Below, in pieces: positions 7,871-16,653 of a DNA stretch of 64,000 nt. Numbering within the stretch: the stretch's first letter is position 1; each line of letters begins with the position of its first letter. Source of the DNA: Vreelandella profundi (GTDB taxonomy: Bacteria > Pseudomonadota > Gammaproteobacteria > Pseudomonadales > Halomonadaceae); contig NZ_CP077941.1 of the NCBI RefSeq assembly GCF_019722725.1, positions 3,162,001 to 3,226,000 of the forward strand, written 5' to 3'. A program made the translations under genes and the position numbers. The notes beneath the pieces were generated by a model. That model did no database searches and was not told where the DNA came from. It saw only the letters and a list, made by a program, of their open reading frames with translations.

Positions 7871-8533
7871 ATGCGGTTACTGTTGATCGAGGATGATCCG
7901 CTACTAGGTGACGGTATTAAGACGGCTCTGGAGCGAGAGGGCTATACCGTCGACTGGTTTAAAAATGGGCATGAATCGATTAGCGCCATTAGTAGCGAGG
8001 CATTCAGCGTTATCGTTTTGGACCTTGGGTTACCCGATATGGACGGCATGCAAGTTCTTCACCTTCTGCGCAAGCAGTCAACGCTGCCCATTCTTATTCT
8101 GACTGCGCGCGACGCCATCGAGGATCGTATTCGTGGGTTAGATGCGGGCGCTGATGACTACGTCCTAAAGCCGTTTGATTTGCATGAATTATTAGCGCGA
8201 TTACGGGTAATAACGCGGCGTTCTGAAGGGCGTGCTTCTCAGGCACTAACGGTAGGCAAACTGTGTATCGACGAAGCGCAGCACTGCGTACACTGGCACG
8301 GCGAAGAGGTAAAGCTGGGGCGACGAGAATATGCGTTGCTCTTAGAGCTTGCACGCCATGCCGACAGAGTTTTATCTCGACCACGTCTGGAAAGCCTGCT
8401 CTACGGCTGGGAAGATGAAGTGGAATCTAATGCTGTTGAGGTGCACATCCACCATTTGCGTAAAAAGCTCACAAAGCATCTGATCATTAATGTGCGTGGT
8501 ATCGGCTACCGCCTTGATAGCAGCGCAACATGA
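7871..8533 (+). CDS. OmpR-family response regulator, PmrA/BasR-like
   Basis: DNA-binding response regulator, 220 aa from the ATG at 7871, which has a good Shine-Dalgarno (AGAGGAAG). The receiver domain spans about 1-115 with acidic residues EDD near the N-terminus, phospho-acceptor Asp near 51 in VLDLGLPDMDG, and the conserved Lys in VLKPFD. A winged-helix output domain follows (about 125-217, ending RGIGYRL). The stop overlaps the kinase start (ATGA). It is divergent from lipid A modification genes and flanked by TTAA-type PmrA boxes, which supports a PmrA role; QseB/other OmpR paralogs look similar, so the name is by context. An in-frame GTG at 7793 would add 26 residues but overlaps the predicted promoter. 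Confidence 0.88.
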   Translation: MRLLLIEDDPLLGDGIKTALEREGYTVDWFKNGHESISAISSEAFSVIVLDLGLPDMDGMQVLHLLRKQSTLPILILTARDAIEDRIRGLDAGADDYVLKPFDLHELLARLRVITRRSEGRASQALTVGKLCIDEAQHCVHWHGEEVKLGRREYALLLELARHADRVLSRPRLESLLYGWEDEVESNAVEVHIHHLRKKLTKHLIINVRGIGYRLDSSAT

Positions 8534-9939
8534 CTTCTATTCGGCGTTATTTAGTACTCGCGTTAGCACTCGCTTTAGCGGTTGCCGGAGGAATCGCGGT
8601 GACGGCAGCCTACTTAATTACTGATCATGAGTTAGAAGAAATACTCGACACGCAGCTAAGTTTGCATAGCCGCATTGTGGCGGGACAACTTAATCCTGAT
8701 GCTTCAGCCGACGACTATGCTCGCATGGCGTCACGCATGAGCCTTCCAGGGCATGCTGCTCAGCTGTACCAAGACGGCAAGGCAGTGGAATCACCCGCCA
8801 TCGATAGCGCCTCGGCCAAGCTTTATCATGAAGAGGAGCTAAAGCTCGTTCTAGGTTTCTGGAATGCTGATGGCTCACCCAGCCTGTTAGGCGGCAGGTG
8901 GAATGATGCCGGCCCTTTTCCTTCGCCCAGCCAAGAAGGCTATCGTTGGGAAGCATACGATGGACAGCGCTGGCGAGTTTTCAGCATGTTCGACGTTGCT
9001 AGCGATACCTGGATTAGTATGGGTTTACAAAGTACCTTTCATGATGCAGTGGTTGAGCGCATTACCTGGAACAACCTATTGCCGATGTTGGCTCTATTCC
9101 CCATCTTATTATGGTTTATCAGCCGTATTATCCGGCGTGGTCTTAGTCCGATCAGCGCTCTTTCCGGCCAAGTTAAGCAGCGCAATGCGCGTGATTTACG
9201 TCAACTTGACGGTCATGTCCCGAAAGAACTGAAAGGCCTTCATCAATCCTTAAACGGCTTCATTACCAGGCTCGCAGAAACACTCGAACGCGAACGACGC
9301 TTTACGGCTGATGCCGCTCATGAAATGCGCACGCCGCTCGCGGCGTTACGTATTCATCTGGATAACGCTCAGGCTGGCGAGCAACAATCATTACAAAAAG
9401 CCTATATTGGTGTTGAACGACTTCAACGAGTGGTGGAGCAGCTACTTATCTTGGCGCGCCTGGATCGATTAACGACCAGCCCATCAACCGCTATTGATCT
9501 CTACCCTCTCGTTGCCGAATTAATCGCCGAGCTATGGCCGCTGGTGGAGGCCAAGCAGCAACACTTGGCGTTAAAGGGTCTAACGCGTTTAGAAATATAT
9601 GCTGATAAAACAGAGGTCGAAATTCTGTTTCGTAATCTCTTAGATAACGCACTTCGCTACACACCAGCGGGAGGCTCTATCGAAGTGGAGCTAGTGTATT
9701 CAAATTCATCGCCACACCTTATTGTCCGCGATACGGGGCCGGGGCTTGCTGAGCACTTACTCGATAAAGTCACTGAGCGGTTTCGCAGAGCCACTGATCA
9801 GAGCATTACAGGTAGCGGGCTAGGATTATCAATTGTGGCCGAGCTGACAAAGCGCCAGCACGCTCGACTCGTACTTACTAACAGCCCTTCTCATGGCTTA
9901 GAAGCCATGGTTATATGGGAGCGTGATGCAAGTCTTTAA
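8530..9939 (+). CDS. Sensor histidine kinase, PmrB/QseC-like
   Basis: Membrane sensor kinase, 469 aa, partner of the preceding regulator. TM1 is about 7-30; an ELEE stretch follows directly, reminiscent of the ExxE metal-sensing motif of PmrB; a ~145-residue periplasmic domain; TM2 about 178-196; a HAMP-like linker; dimerisation domain with phospho-His near 263 in ADAAHEMRTPL; then N-box NLLDNALRYTP, G1 DTGPGL and G2 GSGLGLS of the ATPase domain. The signal sensed (ferric iron, low pH or cationic peptides in homologs) cannot be read from sequence. Confidence 0.88.
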   Translation: MTSIRRYLVLALALALAVAGGIAVTAAYLITDHELEEILDTQLSLHSRIVAGQLNPDASADDYARMASRMSLPGHAAQLYQDGKAVESPAIDSASAKLYHEEELKLVLGFWNADGSPSLLGGRWNDAGPFPSPSQEGYRWEAYDGQRWRVFSMFDVASDTWISMGLQSTFHDAVVERITWNNLLPMLALFPILLWFISRIIRRGLSPISALSGQVKQRNARDLRQLDGHVPKELKGLHQSLNGFITRLAETLERERRFTADAAHEMRTPLAALRIHLDNAQAGEQQSLQKAYIGVERLQRVVEQLLILARLDRLTTSPSTAIDLYPLVAELIAELWPLVEAKQQHLALKGLTRLEIYADKTEVEILFRNLLDNALRYTPAGGSIEVELVYSNSSPHLIVRDTGPGLAEHLLDKVTERFRRATDQSITGSGLGLSIVAELTKRQHARLVLTNSPSHGLEAMVIWERDASL

Positions 9940-10043
9940 ACGCAGCGGCCACTAGCACTAAGGAATCGACGCTTTGGCACGGCTTTTGCTTCGTATATAG
10001 CCAGCAGCTAACAGGCTGTGGACTTACTTCGGGGTACACCGCC

Positions 10044-11309
10044 ATGAACCACTCTGACTATCCGCTCAGCGAAGTTCCTACCCATGCCCGTAAAGGGCTA
10101 TTTTCAACCGCCATGATTTTGTTGGGTTTCACCTTCTTCACCGCCACCATGTGGGCTGGCGGCACGCTGGGCCAAGCCTTTCCTATTGGCCAGCTGCTAT
10201 GGATCATCCTGATAGGCAATTTACTGCTGGGTGCTTATGCAGCAACGCTTGCTTATATCGCCTGTAAAAGCGGGCTTAACTCCGTCCTAATGGGGCGCTT
10301 CTGCTTTGGCGAGAAAGGCAGCAAACTCTCCGACTTCATTCTTGGTTTCACTCAAATTGGCTGGTACGCCTGGGGCACCGCTACGATTGCGTTAGTGTTA
10401 GTACGCACCACTGGGATGCCTGAATGGTTGGAAATCCCCTTAATGGTGCTATTTGGGTTGGGTTTCTGCGTAACCGCCATGATCGGCTACAAAGGAATGG
10501 ACTGGCTTTCGCGTTTCGCGGTGCCGGCGATGATGCTGTTTATTTTGATGAGCCTATTCACCGGGCTGGTTGATGTAAGAGGCATCGCGGGATTAAGTCA
10601 GCAAACGCCGACGGAAAGCATGAGCATAGCAGCCGCCATTACCGTCATTATCGGAACGTTTATCAGTGGCGGCACCCAGGCCACCAACTGGAGTCGTTTC
10701 GCTAAAACCCCCAAAACTGCCGTCATTGCGACCTTAGCGGCATTTTTTATCGGCAATGGCTTAATGGTACTCACCGGTGCGCTGGGCACCATGATTTATC
10801 AGCAGGCGGATATCGTCGATGTGCTGATCGCCCAAGGATTTGTCACCATCGCGGTACTCATGCTGTTTCTGAATATTTGGACCACTCAGGACAACACGAT
10901 CTATAACTTCGCCGTCGCAGGCTGCAATTTGCTGCGTACCGAGAAACGTCGTTTGGTGACGGTAGGCGGTGCGGTCATTGGAACCGTATTAGCCGTCGGC
11001 GGAATGTATAACCTCCTCATCCCCTTTTTGGTTCTGCTTGGCACCTTTATTCCGCCGATGGGCGGCGTGATCATGGCGGATTTCTGGCTCAAACATAAAG
11101 GTCACTATCCCTCGCTCGATAAAGCTCGGCTCCCCGACTTCAATCGCCGTGGGCTTGCGGCCTACGCGCTAGGTGCCGGGGCAGCCTATTTCTCACCACT
11201 ACTGCCGCCGTTGGTGGGAGTTGTAGTGGCAGCAGGAAGCTACGCCGTGCTGCTTCGTTTAAACCACGCTACGCTGAGCGATAGCCTCCCCTCGACAGCT
11301 AAGCCATGA
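10044..11309 (+). CDS. codB: Cytosine permease
   Basis: Nucleobase:cation symporter-1 family permease, 421 aa, with about 12 hydrophobic helices and no signal peptide. The order codB-codA and its close similarity to the CodB pattern (early segment PTHARKGLFSTAMILLGF, then GSKLSDFILGFTQIGWYAWG and a central IIGTFISGGTQATNWSRFA) support cytosine import. The stop is directly followed by the codA GTG start, so both are co-transcribed. Cytosine taken up here becomes uracil, which PreTA then reduces. Confidence 0.9.
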   Translation: MNHSDYPLSEVPTHARKGLFSTAMILLGFTFFTATMWAGGTLGQAFPIGQLLWIILIGNLLLGAYAATLAYIACKSGLNSVLMGRFCFGEKGSKLSDFILGFTQIGWYAWGTATIALVLVRTTGMPEWLEIPLMVLFGLGFCVTAMIGYKGMDWLSRFAVPAMMLFILMSLFTGLVDVRGIAGLSQQTPTESMSIAAAITVIIGTFISGGTQATNWSRFAKTPKTAVIATLAAFFIGNGLMVLTGALGTMIYQQADIVDVLIAQGFVTIAVLMLFLNIWTTQDNTIYNFAVAGCNLLRTEKRRLVTVGGAVIGTVLAVGGMYNLLIPFLVLLGTFIPPMGGVIMADFWLKHKGHYPSLDKARLPDFNRRGLAAYALGAGAAYFSPLLPPLVGVVVAAGSYAVLLRLNHATLSDSLPSTAKP

Positions 11310-12569
11310 GTGAGTTCTTTTATGCAAATCATTAACGCCCGCCTACGCCAGCGCCCCGAGCTATACCGCCTTGAAATAGACAACGGTTCGTTTAGCGCAA
11401 TTACTGCCCAAGATGCACCGCAAATGCCAAGTGAAGGGCAGATAGATGCTGGCGGCAAACTTATTTGCGCACCGTTTATCGAGCCCCATATCCATTTGGA
11501 CGCGGCTCTTACGGCGGGCGAGCCCAACTGGAATCAAAGCGGCACGCTGTTTGAAGGCATTGAGCGCTGGGGCGAACGAAAACCCATGCTCACAGAGGCG
11601 GATATTCGCGAGCGCGTGCTAAAAACGCTTAACTTACTGGTTGGCAACGGCGTTCAGTTTGTGCGCACCCATGCCGACACCAGCGACCCTAGCTTAGTAG
11701 GAATAAAAACGCTGTGCGCCTTGCGCGATGAGCTGAAGGACAAAATCGACATTCAGGTAGTGGCCTTCCCTCAGGATGGGCTACTTTCTTACCCCGGCGG
11801 CGACAGGCTGATGGAAGAGGCGCTGGAGATAGGCGCTGACGTGGTGGGCGGCATTCCCCACTTTGAATATACCCGTGAGCTTGGCGTCGCCTCGATGAAG
11901 CGGGTGATTGAACTAGCGATTAAATATGACCGCTTGGTGGACGTGCACTGCGATGAAATTGATGACCCCAACTCACGCTTTCTCGAAGTGCTCGCCTGCG
12001 AAGCACTGTTTAACGATTTAGGCAGCCGCGTTACCGCCAGCCACACCACGGCGATGCACTCTTACGACAACGCCTACTGCTCTAAACTGTTTTTGCTACT
12101 CAAGCGTTCGGGTATCAACTTTATTTCCTGCCCGACCGAAAGTATTCACCTGCAGGGTCGCTTCGATACCTACCCGAAACGACGCGGCGTGACCCGCGTA
12201 AAAGAGTTAAACGCAGCGGGCATTAACGTCTGCTTTGCCGAAGACTCTATCTTTGACCCCTGGTACTCGCTGGGTAACGGTAAACTTTTGCGCACGCTGG
12301 ATTTCGGCCTGCATATCTGCCAGATGATGGGCTACCAAGACTTTAGCCAAGCGCTGTCATTGATTACTGATAACAGCGCCCGCACGATGAATATTGAAGA
12401 CCGCTATGGCATAGAAGTGGGCAAGCCCGCCAGCTTCAACCTGCTGGAGGGCGAGGACGACTACAGCGTGCTACGCACTCAAGGCGAAGTACTGCTTTCA
12501 GTCCGCCACGGTAAGATCATCATGCAGCGTGAACCGGCTAAGGTCATCACCCCACCGTGGCTTGGTTAA
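11310..12569 (+). CDS. codA: Cytosine deaminase
   Basis: Amidohydrolase-superfamily deaminase, 419 aa, converting cytosine to uracil and ammonia. Metal and catalytic motifs are visible: HIHLD near 59-63, RTHADTSD, VDVHCDEIDD (catalytic Glu with the preceding His), SHTTAMHSY and AEDSIFDPWYSLGNG with the last catalytic Asp. The start is either the GTG at 11310, touching the codB stop, or the ATG at 11322; neither has a strong ribosome site, suggesting coupling to codB translation. The C-terminal region carries the usual beta-strand cap (SFNLLEGEDDYSVLR). Confidence 0.93.
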   Translation: MSSFMQIINARLRQRPELYRLEIDNGSFSAITAQDAPQMPSEGQIDAGGKLICAPFIEPHIHLDAALTAGEPNWNQSGTLFEGIERWGERKPMLTEADIRERVLKTLNLLVGNGVQFVRTHADTSDPSLVGIKTLCALRDELKDKIDIQVVAFPQDGLLSYPGGDRLMEEALEIGADVVGGIPHFEYTRELGVASMKRVIELAIKYDRLVDVHCDEIDDPNSRFLEVLACEALFNDLGSRVTASHTTAMHSYDNAYCSKLFLLLKRSGINFISCPTESIHLQGRFDTYPKRRGVTRVKELNAAGINVCFAEDSIFDPWYSLGNGKLLRTLDFGLHICQMMGYQDFSQALSLITDNSARTMNIEDRYGIEVGKPASFNLLEGEDDYSVLRTQGEVLLSVRHGKIIMQREPAKVITPPWLG

Positions 12570-12585
12570 GACAACTCCATAATGA

Positions 12586-13035
12586 TTACTTGATGTCTAA
12601 TAGGTAGCCGTAAAACGCCGTATTGCGCTGCCAGCCCAACGATTCATAAAGATGTTGGGCTCGCTCGTTCTCCACCTGCGTCATCAATATCAGGCGTGGC
12701 ACGCCATGATCGCGAGCAAGCTGGGTAGCGGCATTCATCAGCGCCCTACCGGTACCTTTCTCGCGGCAATCGGGTGATACAAACAGATCATTTAACGTCC
12801 AGCGCGCATTCAAGCCTACCGTAGAAACACCGGGGTAAAGCTGCACGAAGCCAGAGAGCGTGCCTTCACTGGTTTCACTTACCAAAATGAAGGAATCGCC
12901 TAATCCCATCCGTTGGTTTAAAAATTCACGAGCGGCCTGTATATCACTCGGCTGCTGATAAAACTGACGATAGCCATCCAAAAGCTCGGTTAAGGCATCC
13001 TGGTCATTAATGTTTGCTGCACGAACGATAGTCAT
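12586..13035 (-). CDS. GNAT-family N-acetyltransferase
   Basis: Predicted acetyltransferase, 149 aa, single GNAT domain. The acetyl-CoA-binding motif A is seen as LNDLFVSPDCREKGTGRALMNAA (in parts; the R-x-K-G-x-G-x-A loop near 93-100), and motif B as VENERAQHLYESLGW. The substrate is unknown. It is convergent with codA, 16 bases apart, with no recognisable terminator between. Confidence 0.85.
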   Translation of the reverse strand: MTIVRAANINDQDALTELLDGYRQFYQQPSDIQAAREFLNQRMGLGDSFILVSETSEGTLSGFVQLYPGVSTVGLNARWTLNDLFVSPDCREKGTGRALMNAATQLARDHGVPRLILMTQVENERAQHLYESLGWQRNTAFYGYLLDIK

Positions 13036-13160
13036 CAGGAATCTTCCTTAGATAGCATGCCTGCGTATTCTCTAGGTGCCTACTTATAGTAATGTAGCGA
13101 CTTAAACACTTATTCATACACCAAACAACAGTAGAACACGATGTTCTCAACGGGGTTAAT

Positions 13161-13886
13161 GTGGCTCAACCGCTCTCTTCGCAAGCAGGCTCACACGCAT
13201 CGCGATGCAAAGCATGGAGCGTACACGCATTTACGGCAAGTGGAGTGCTACTTGGCACGATGGCGTTGCTGTCGCTGATCGACAACGATCCGATCGCCTG
13301 CCTGCTCTGGTTAGGCGCTGCGATGATGGTGGATGGTGTCGATGGCGCACTCGCCCGTAAATACGAAGTGAAGGCCATCCTGCCCCATTTCGACGGTTCG
13401 ACCCTAGATATGGTGATCGATTACCTGACCTGGGCCTTTATTCCCGCCCTGTTTATCTACTTCTTTGTTGAATTGCCGTCTTATTTTGCGCTGCTGTCGG
13501 TGTTCATCATTCTGCTGTCGTCGATGTTCTGTTTCTGCAACGTGGGCATGAAAAGTCAGGATAATTACTTCGTGGGTTTTCCTGCAGCCTGGAATATCGC
13601 CGCCGCCTATTTCTATATTCTCGATCTCTCACCGTTCATCACGTTTGCCACGGTCGTATTGCTAGCCATCCTCACCGTGACAAAAATGAAGTTTCTGCAT
13701 CCTTTCCGGGTGCGTCTGTTTATGCCGCTTAATATCGCCGTCACGCTAATGTGGTGTGCATGCGTCACGTCGCTGTTGCTCTCCAGCCCCGAGCAGCCGG
13801 CCTGGGCGTTCTGGGGATGGGCCATTGCATCCGCTTATTTCATCGGCATGTGCCTATGGCGTACCGCTCAAGAATGGTTTGATTGA
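13161..13886 (+). CDS. pcs: Phosphatidylcholine synthase (CDP-diacylglycerol:choline O-phosphatidyltransferase)
   Basis: Integral membrane CDP-alcohol phosphatidyltransferase, 241 aa. The family signature D-G-x2-A-R...G-x3-D-x3-D is met by DGALARKYEV and the following DGSTLDMVIDYLTW (about 57-83), the arrangement of rhizobial Pcs with LPHFDG in between. About seven hydrophobic helices. The reaction joins choline directly to CDP-diacylglycerol, allowing phosphatidylcholine to be made from external choline. The start is a GTG at 13161; a GGGG run 5-8 bases upstream may serve as the ribosome site, and the ATG at 13159 is out of frame. The gene is followed 34 bases later by the uracil-DNA glycosylase family gene. 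Confidence 0.85.
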   Translation: MAQPLSSQAGSHASRCKAWSVHAFTASGVLLGTMALLSLIDNDPIACLLWLGAAMMVDGVDGALARKYEVKAILPHFDGSTLDMVIDYLTWAFIPALFIYFFVELPSYFALLSVFIILLSSMFCFCNVGMKSQDNYFVGFPAAWNIAAAYFYILDLSPFITFATVVLLAILTVTKMKFLHPFRVRLFMPLNIAVTLMWCACVTSLLLSSPEQPAWAFWGWAIASAYFIGMCLWRTAQEWFD

Positions 13887-13920
13887 ACCAAGCGCTCAGC
13901 GGCAACAAGGAGGAGGCAAT

Positions 13921-14613
13921 ATGTCACTGACCCCACGTCAGCAGGAGAGATTCAAGAGCCTGGCAGCAGAGATTGAAGGGATCGATATTGAAATCTACGA
14001 GCGCTTCGGACGCGATCCGTTGAAGCCGATCATCGGGCTTGGCAAGCCGAACCTGCGCATCGGCTTTTTCGGACGCGACCCTGGCCGCGATGAGGTGCGT
14101 CATGGCGAGCCCTTTATCGGTGCCGGTGGCCAGTTAGTCAGAAAAGCGCTTTACGAACAGCTCTACGGCGAGAAAATGCCGGATTTTGAAACATCAAAAG
14201 CGGTGGGTGAGCACTTTTTCTGGATTAACACCGTGCCCTACAAGCCCGTGGGCAATAAGGCGTGGTCGATGAAGGTCAAGCGCCACTTTCACGGGCTTAT
14301 GAACGAGGTTCTGATCTCACGCTGGGAAGGACGGACGCTGATTACGCTAGGGCGCGAAGCCTTCTTGTGGTTCGGTATCGACCGCTCAAAAGAGGAGCGC
14401 GATAGACTGGAAGCCTTCTGGAAGCAAGAGAATCGCTTTGAAAGCAGTATTGAGGTGACGCTGGAGGATGACCGGGGCGAAGCGCAAACCTTTACACTCT
14501 ACCCACTGCCGCACCCTTCCCCGCTCAATCAAACCTGGTATGCCCGCTTTCCAGGGCTACTGAAACAACGTTTGGAGCAATTGGAGGTACGCCTGAACAA
14601 TCTCGCCGTGTAA
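13921..14613 (+). CDS. Uracil-DNA glycosylase family protein
   Basis: Probable DNA-repair glycosylase-fold protein, 230 aa, from the ATG at 13921 preceded by a very strong ribosome site (AAGGAGGAGG). The N-terminal active-site-like segment FFGRDPGRDEVRHGEPFIGAGG resembles the GEAPG...GxPFvG block of family 4/5 enzymes (residues ~45-66) with a divergent first part, and the C-terminal PLPHPSPLN (near 199-207) matches the conserved HPSP loop. FeS-cluster cysteines of family 4 are absent. Uracil excision is likely but unproven. Followed by tag, so base-excision repair functions are grouped. Confidence 0.75.
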   Translation: MSLTPRQQERFKSLAAEIEGIDIEIYERFGRDPLKPIIGLGKPNLRIGFFGRDPGRDEVRHGEPFIGAGGQLVRKALYEQLYGEKMPDFETSKAVGEHFFWINTVPYKPVGNKAWSMKVKRHFHGLMNEVLISRWEGRTLITLGREAFLWFGIDRSKEERDRLEAFWKQENRFESSIEVTLEDDRGEAQTFTLYPLPHPSPLNQTWYARFPGLLKQRLEQLEVRLNNLAV

Positions 14614-14655
14614 GGGCGAGCGCTCGAGAATGGTTTGATTAACAGGTGAACGCTG

Positions 14656-15285
14656 ATGGTTAACGAGTTTATCGCCCCCGATGGGCGCCCACGCTGCGCA
14701 TGGTGTGGCGGTGCGCCCGAGTTTCTTCCCTACCATGACAATGAATGGGGATTTCCGATCGACAACGACCAGCGGCTGTTTGAGAAGCTGTGCTTGGAAA
14801 GTTTTCAATCAGGCTTGAGCTGGCGCACCATTCTTAACAAGCGCGAGAACTTTCGCGCGGCCTTTTTTCATTTCGACATTTATCAAGTCGCCCGCTTTAA
14901 CGAAGACGACGTGCAGCGCTTGCTGCAGGACGCAGGCATTATCCGCCACCGCGGAAAAATCGAAGCCGTCATTAATAACGCGCAGCGCGCATTGGAAATG
15001 ATTGAACAGGAGGGGTCGCTTGCCGCGTTTTTCTGGGGGTTTGAGCCATCATCAGATGCGTTAACAGAACCGCAGACACAAACGACCTCGTCAGCATCTA
15101 CAGCGCTAGCCAAGTCTCTCAAAAAGCGTGGCTGGAAGTTTGTGGGCCCAACAACCGCGTTCGCGTTTATGCAGGCGATGGGGCTCATTAATGACCATTC
15201 CACAATGTGCGTCACACGCCGCCAAGCAGCGCTTGCCCGCGAGTCATTTACACGACCGTCAAGAAACCACAATCCCGCCGATTAG
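14656..15285 (+). CDS. tag: DNA-3-methyladenine glycosylase I
   Basis: Cytosolic base-excision enzyme removing 3-methyladenine, 209 aa. Zinc-binding residues are visible: RCAWCG and YHDNEWG near the N-terminus and NDHSTMCVTRR near the C-terminus, matching the Cys-His...His-Cys site. The helix-hairpin-helix-like core has ESFQSGLSWRTILNKRENFR and GIIRHRGKIEAVINNA. A Ser/Thr-rich insertion of ~20 residues (about 137-155) precedes KSLKKRGWKFVGPTTAFAFMQA. Its last codons form one arm of a terminator hairpin. Confidence 0.93.
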   Translation: MVNEFIAPDGRPRCAWCGGAPEFLPYHDNEWGFPIDNDQRLFEKLCLESFQSGLSWRTILNKRENFRAAFFHFDIYQVARFNEDDVQRLLQDAGIIRHRGKIEAVINNAQRALEMIEQEGSLAAFFWGFEPSSDALTEPQTQTTSSASTALAKSLKKRGWKFVGPTTAFAFMQAMGLINDHSTMCVTRRQAALARESFTRPSRNHNPAD

Positions 15286-15305
15286 CTATACAAAGCGGCG
15301 GGATT
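15271..15305. terminator. Bidirectional hairpin between tag and the fasciclin gene
   Basis: Ten-bp perfect stem: AATCCCGCCG at 15271-15280 and CGGCGGGATT at 15296-15305, loop 15 bases containing the tag stop codon. It sits between two convergent genes; T-tracts are weak on both sides. Confidence 0.6.
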
Positions 15306-15352
15306 GCCGGTCACGTTATGAGTAACCGTTGATTGTCGTTAGATTCAGATCA

Positions 15353-15904
15353 TTAGGGCATCAAAACGCTATCGATAACGTGAATGACGCCGTTAGACTG
15401 AGCCACATCAATAACGGTAATGTTAGCGCCGTTACCTTGGGCATCCATGACCATCAGGTTATTGCCGTTACGCACCACGGTAAGGTATTCGCCCTGTACT
15501 GTTTGGAACGCGACGGTGCCATCTTTCTCCATCACTTCTTCCCACAGCGCGTCGCGATTGAGATTGCCAGGCACCACATGGTAGGTAAGAACTGTTTGGA
15601 GTTGCTCTATATTTTCTGGTTGTAGCAAAGCCTCTACTGTCCCGGCAGGCAGAGCCGCGAAGGCTTCATCCGTTGGGGCAAATACAGTAAAGGGACCTTC
15701 GCCCTGTAGCACATCGACCAGCTCAGCCGCCTGCACTGCTGCAACTAATGTTTTATGATCACCAGAGTTAACGGCGTTCTCAATGATATTACGCTCAGGA
15801 AGCATACTAGCGCCGCCCACCGTCGTTGCGCCATGGTCAGCCATCGCGGCGCCTGTCCATAAAGCCGTCGCACAAAGGCTTGCAGCAAGAAGTTTAAGTT
15901 TCAT
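15353..15904 (-). CDS. Secreted fasciclin (FAS1) domain protein
   Basis: Exported single-FAS1-domain protein, 183 aa. A signal peptide of ~22 residues ends at AMA-DHG. The FAS1 H1 motif FTVFAPTDEAFAALP (about 74-88), the central YHVVPG and the H2-like region ITVIDVAQSNGVIHVIDSVLMP at the C-terminus are clear. FAS1 domains mediate adhesion; the ligand is unknown. Good ribosome site (CAGGAGATG). Divergent from an ECF sigma/anti-sigma pair 185 bases away, an arrangement that recalls fasciclin proteins controlled by SigK/RskA in mycobacteria, so it is a candidate regulon member. Confidence 0.88.
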   Translation of the reverse strand: MKLKLLAASLCATALWTGAAMADHGATTVGGASMLPERNIIENAVNSGDHKTLVAAVQAAELVDVLQGEGPFTVFAPTDEAFAALPAGTVEALLQPENIEQLQTVLTYHVVPGNLNRDALWEEVMEKDGTVAFQTVQGEYLTVVRNGNNLMVMDAQGNGANITVIDVAQSNGVIHVIDSVLMP

Positions 15905-16089
15905 ATTGGCATCTCCTGATTGTAATTAAAGGCCTCGTTAATGCAGGCTCAGTAAGGTTTACGTGCCTAATATCAATATGGATGCATCGTTACCCATAAT
16001 AATTTTATGCTGATCGCCACTAGTACGCTTGCCTTCAACGCGCGACTCGCCAAGACTGGTGGATCGGTTCGTTCTGCAGAGATGCCTGA

Positions 16090-16653
16090 ATGTTAGACGC
16101 GACTCAACGTCATCAATACCTGATTGACCAGCTCAATGGCTGTGCGCATGGCAATCGCCAGGCCCTCGAACGCCTCTATCGTGCCTCATCGTCGCATCTG
16201 TATGCGCAGTTGCTGCGTATAGTCAGAAACGAGAGCGCTGCACAGGACTGCCTACAACATGTATTTATCAAGATATGGCACGCTGCCGACCAATATGATG
16301 AAACGCGGGCTAAACCGATGACGTGGCTGTCAACGATGACTCGCAACATTGGTATTGACTGGTTGCGACGCCAAAAACCACAGGATGCAACCGCTAATGA
16401 GCCGTTGCTGGAAACACTGTTTGGCACCGATGACCCTGAAGACGACAGCATGAGCGCACAGCAGAACAGCAAGCTTCAAGACTGTTTAGACACGCTTAGC
16501 CGCCAGCAGCGCCAGGTGATGGAAATGGCCTTCTTTCAGGGGCTAACCCACAGCGAACTGGCCGACTCCTTAGCCCAGCCACTGGGTAGCGTTAAAAGCT
16601 GGATTCGCCGTGGACTCGAGAGGTTAAAAACATGTCTGACCAGTGGGATTTAA
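16090..16653 (+). CDS. ECF-type RNA polymerase sigma factor (SigK-like)
   Basis: Alternative sigma factor, 187 aa. Region 2 covers about 20-90, with RNESAAQDCLQHVFIKIWHAADQYD and MTWLSTMTRNIGIDWLRRQ in successive blocks; region 4 about 125-185, with the -35-recognition helix around SELADSLAQPLGSVKSWIRRGL. No sigma-3 domain, as expected for ECF factors. The anti-sigma gene overlaps its 3' end by 22 bases, typical of co-expressed pairs. The divergent fasciclin gene is a likely target. The ATG is used here; no strong ribosome site is seen. Confidence 0.88.
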   Translation: MLDATQRHQYLIDQLNGCAHGNRQALERLYRASSSHLYAQLLRIVRNESAAQDCLQHVFIKIWHAADQYDETRAKPMTWLSTMTRNIGIDWLRRQKPQDATANEPLLETLFGTDDPEDDSMSAQQNSKLQDCLDTLSRQQRQVMEMAFFQGLTHSELADSLAQPLGSVKSWIRRGLERLKTCLTSGI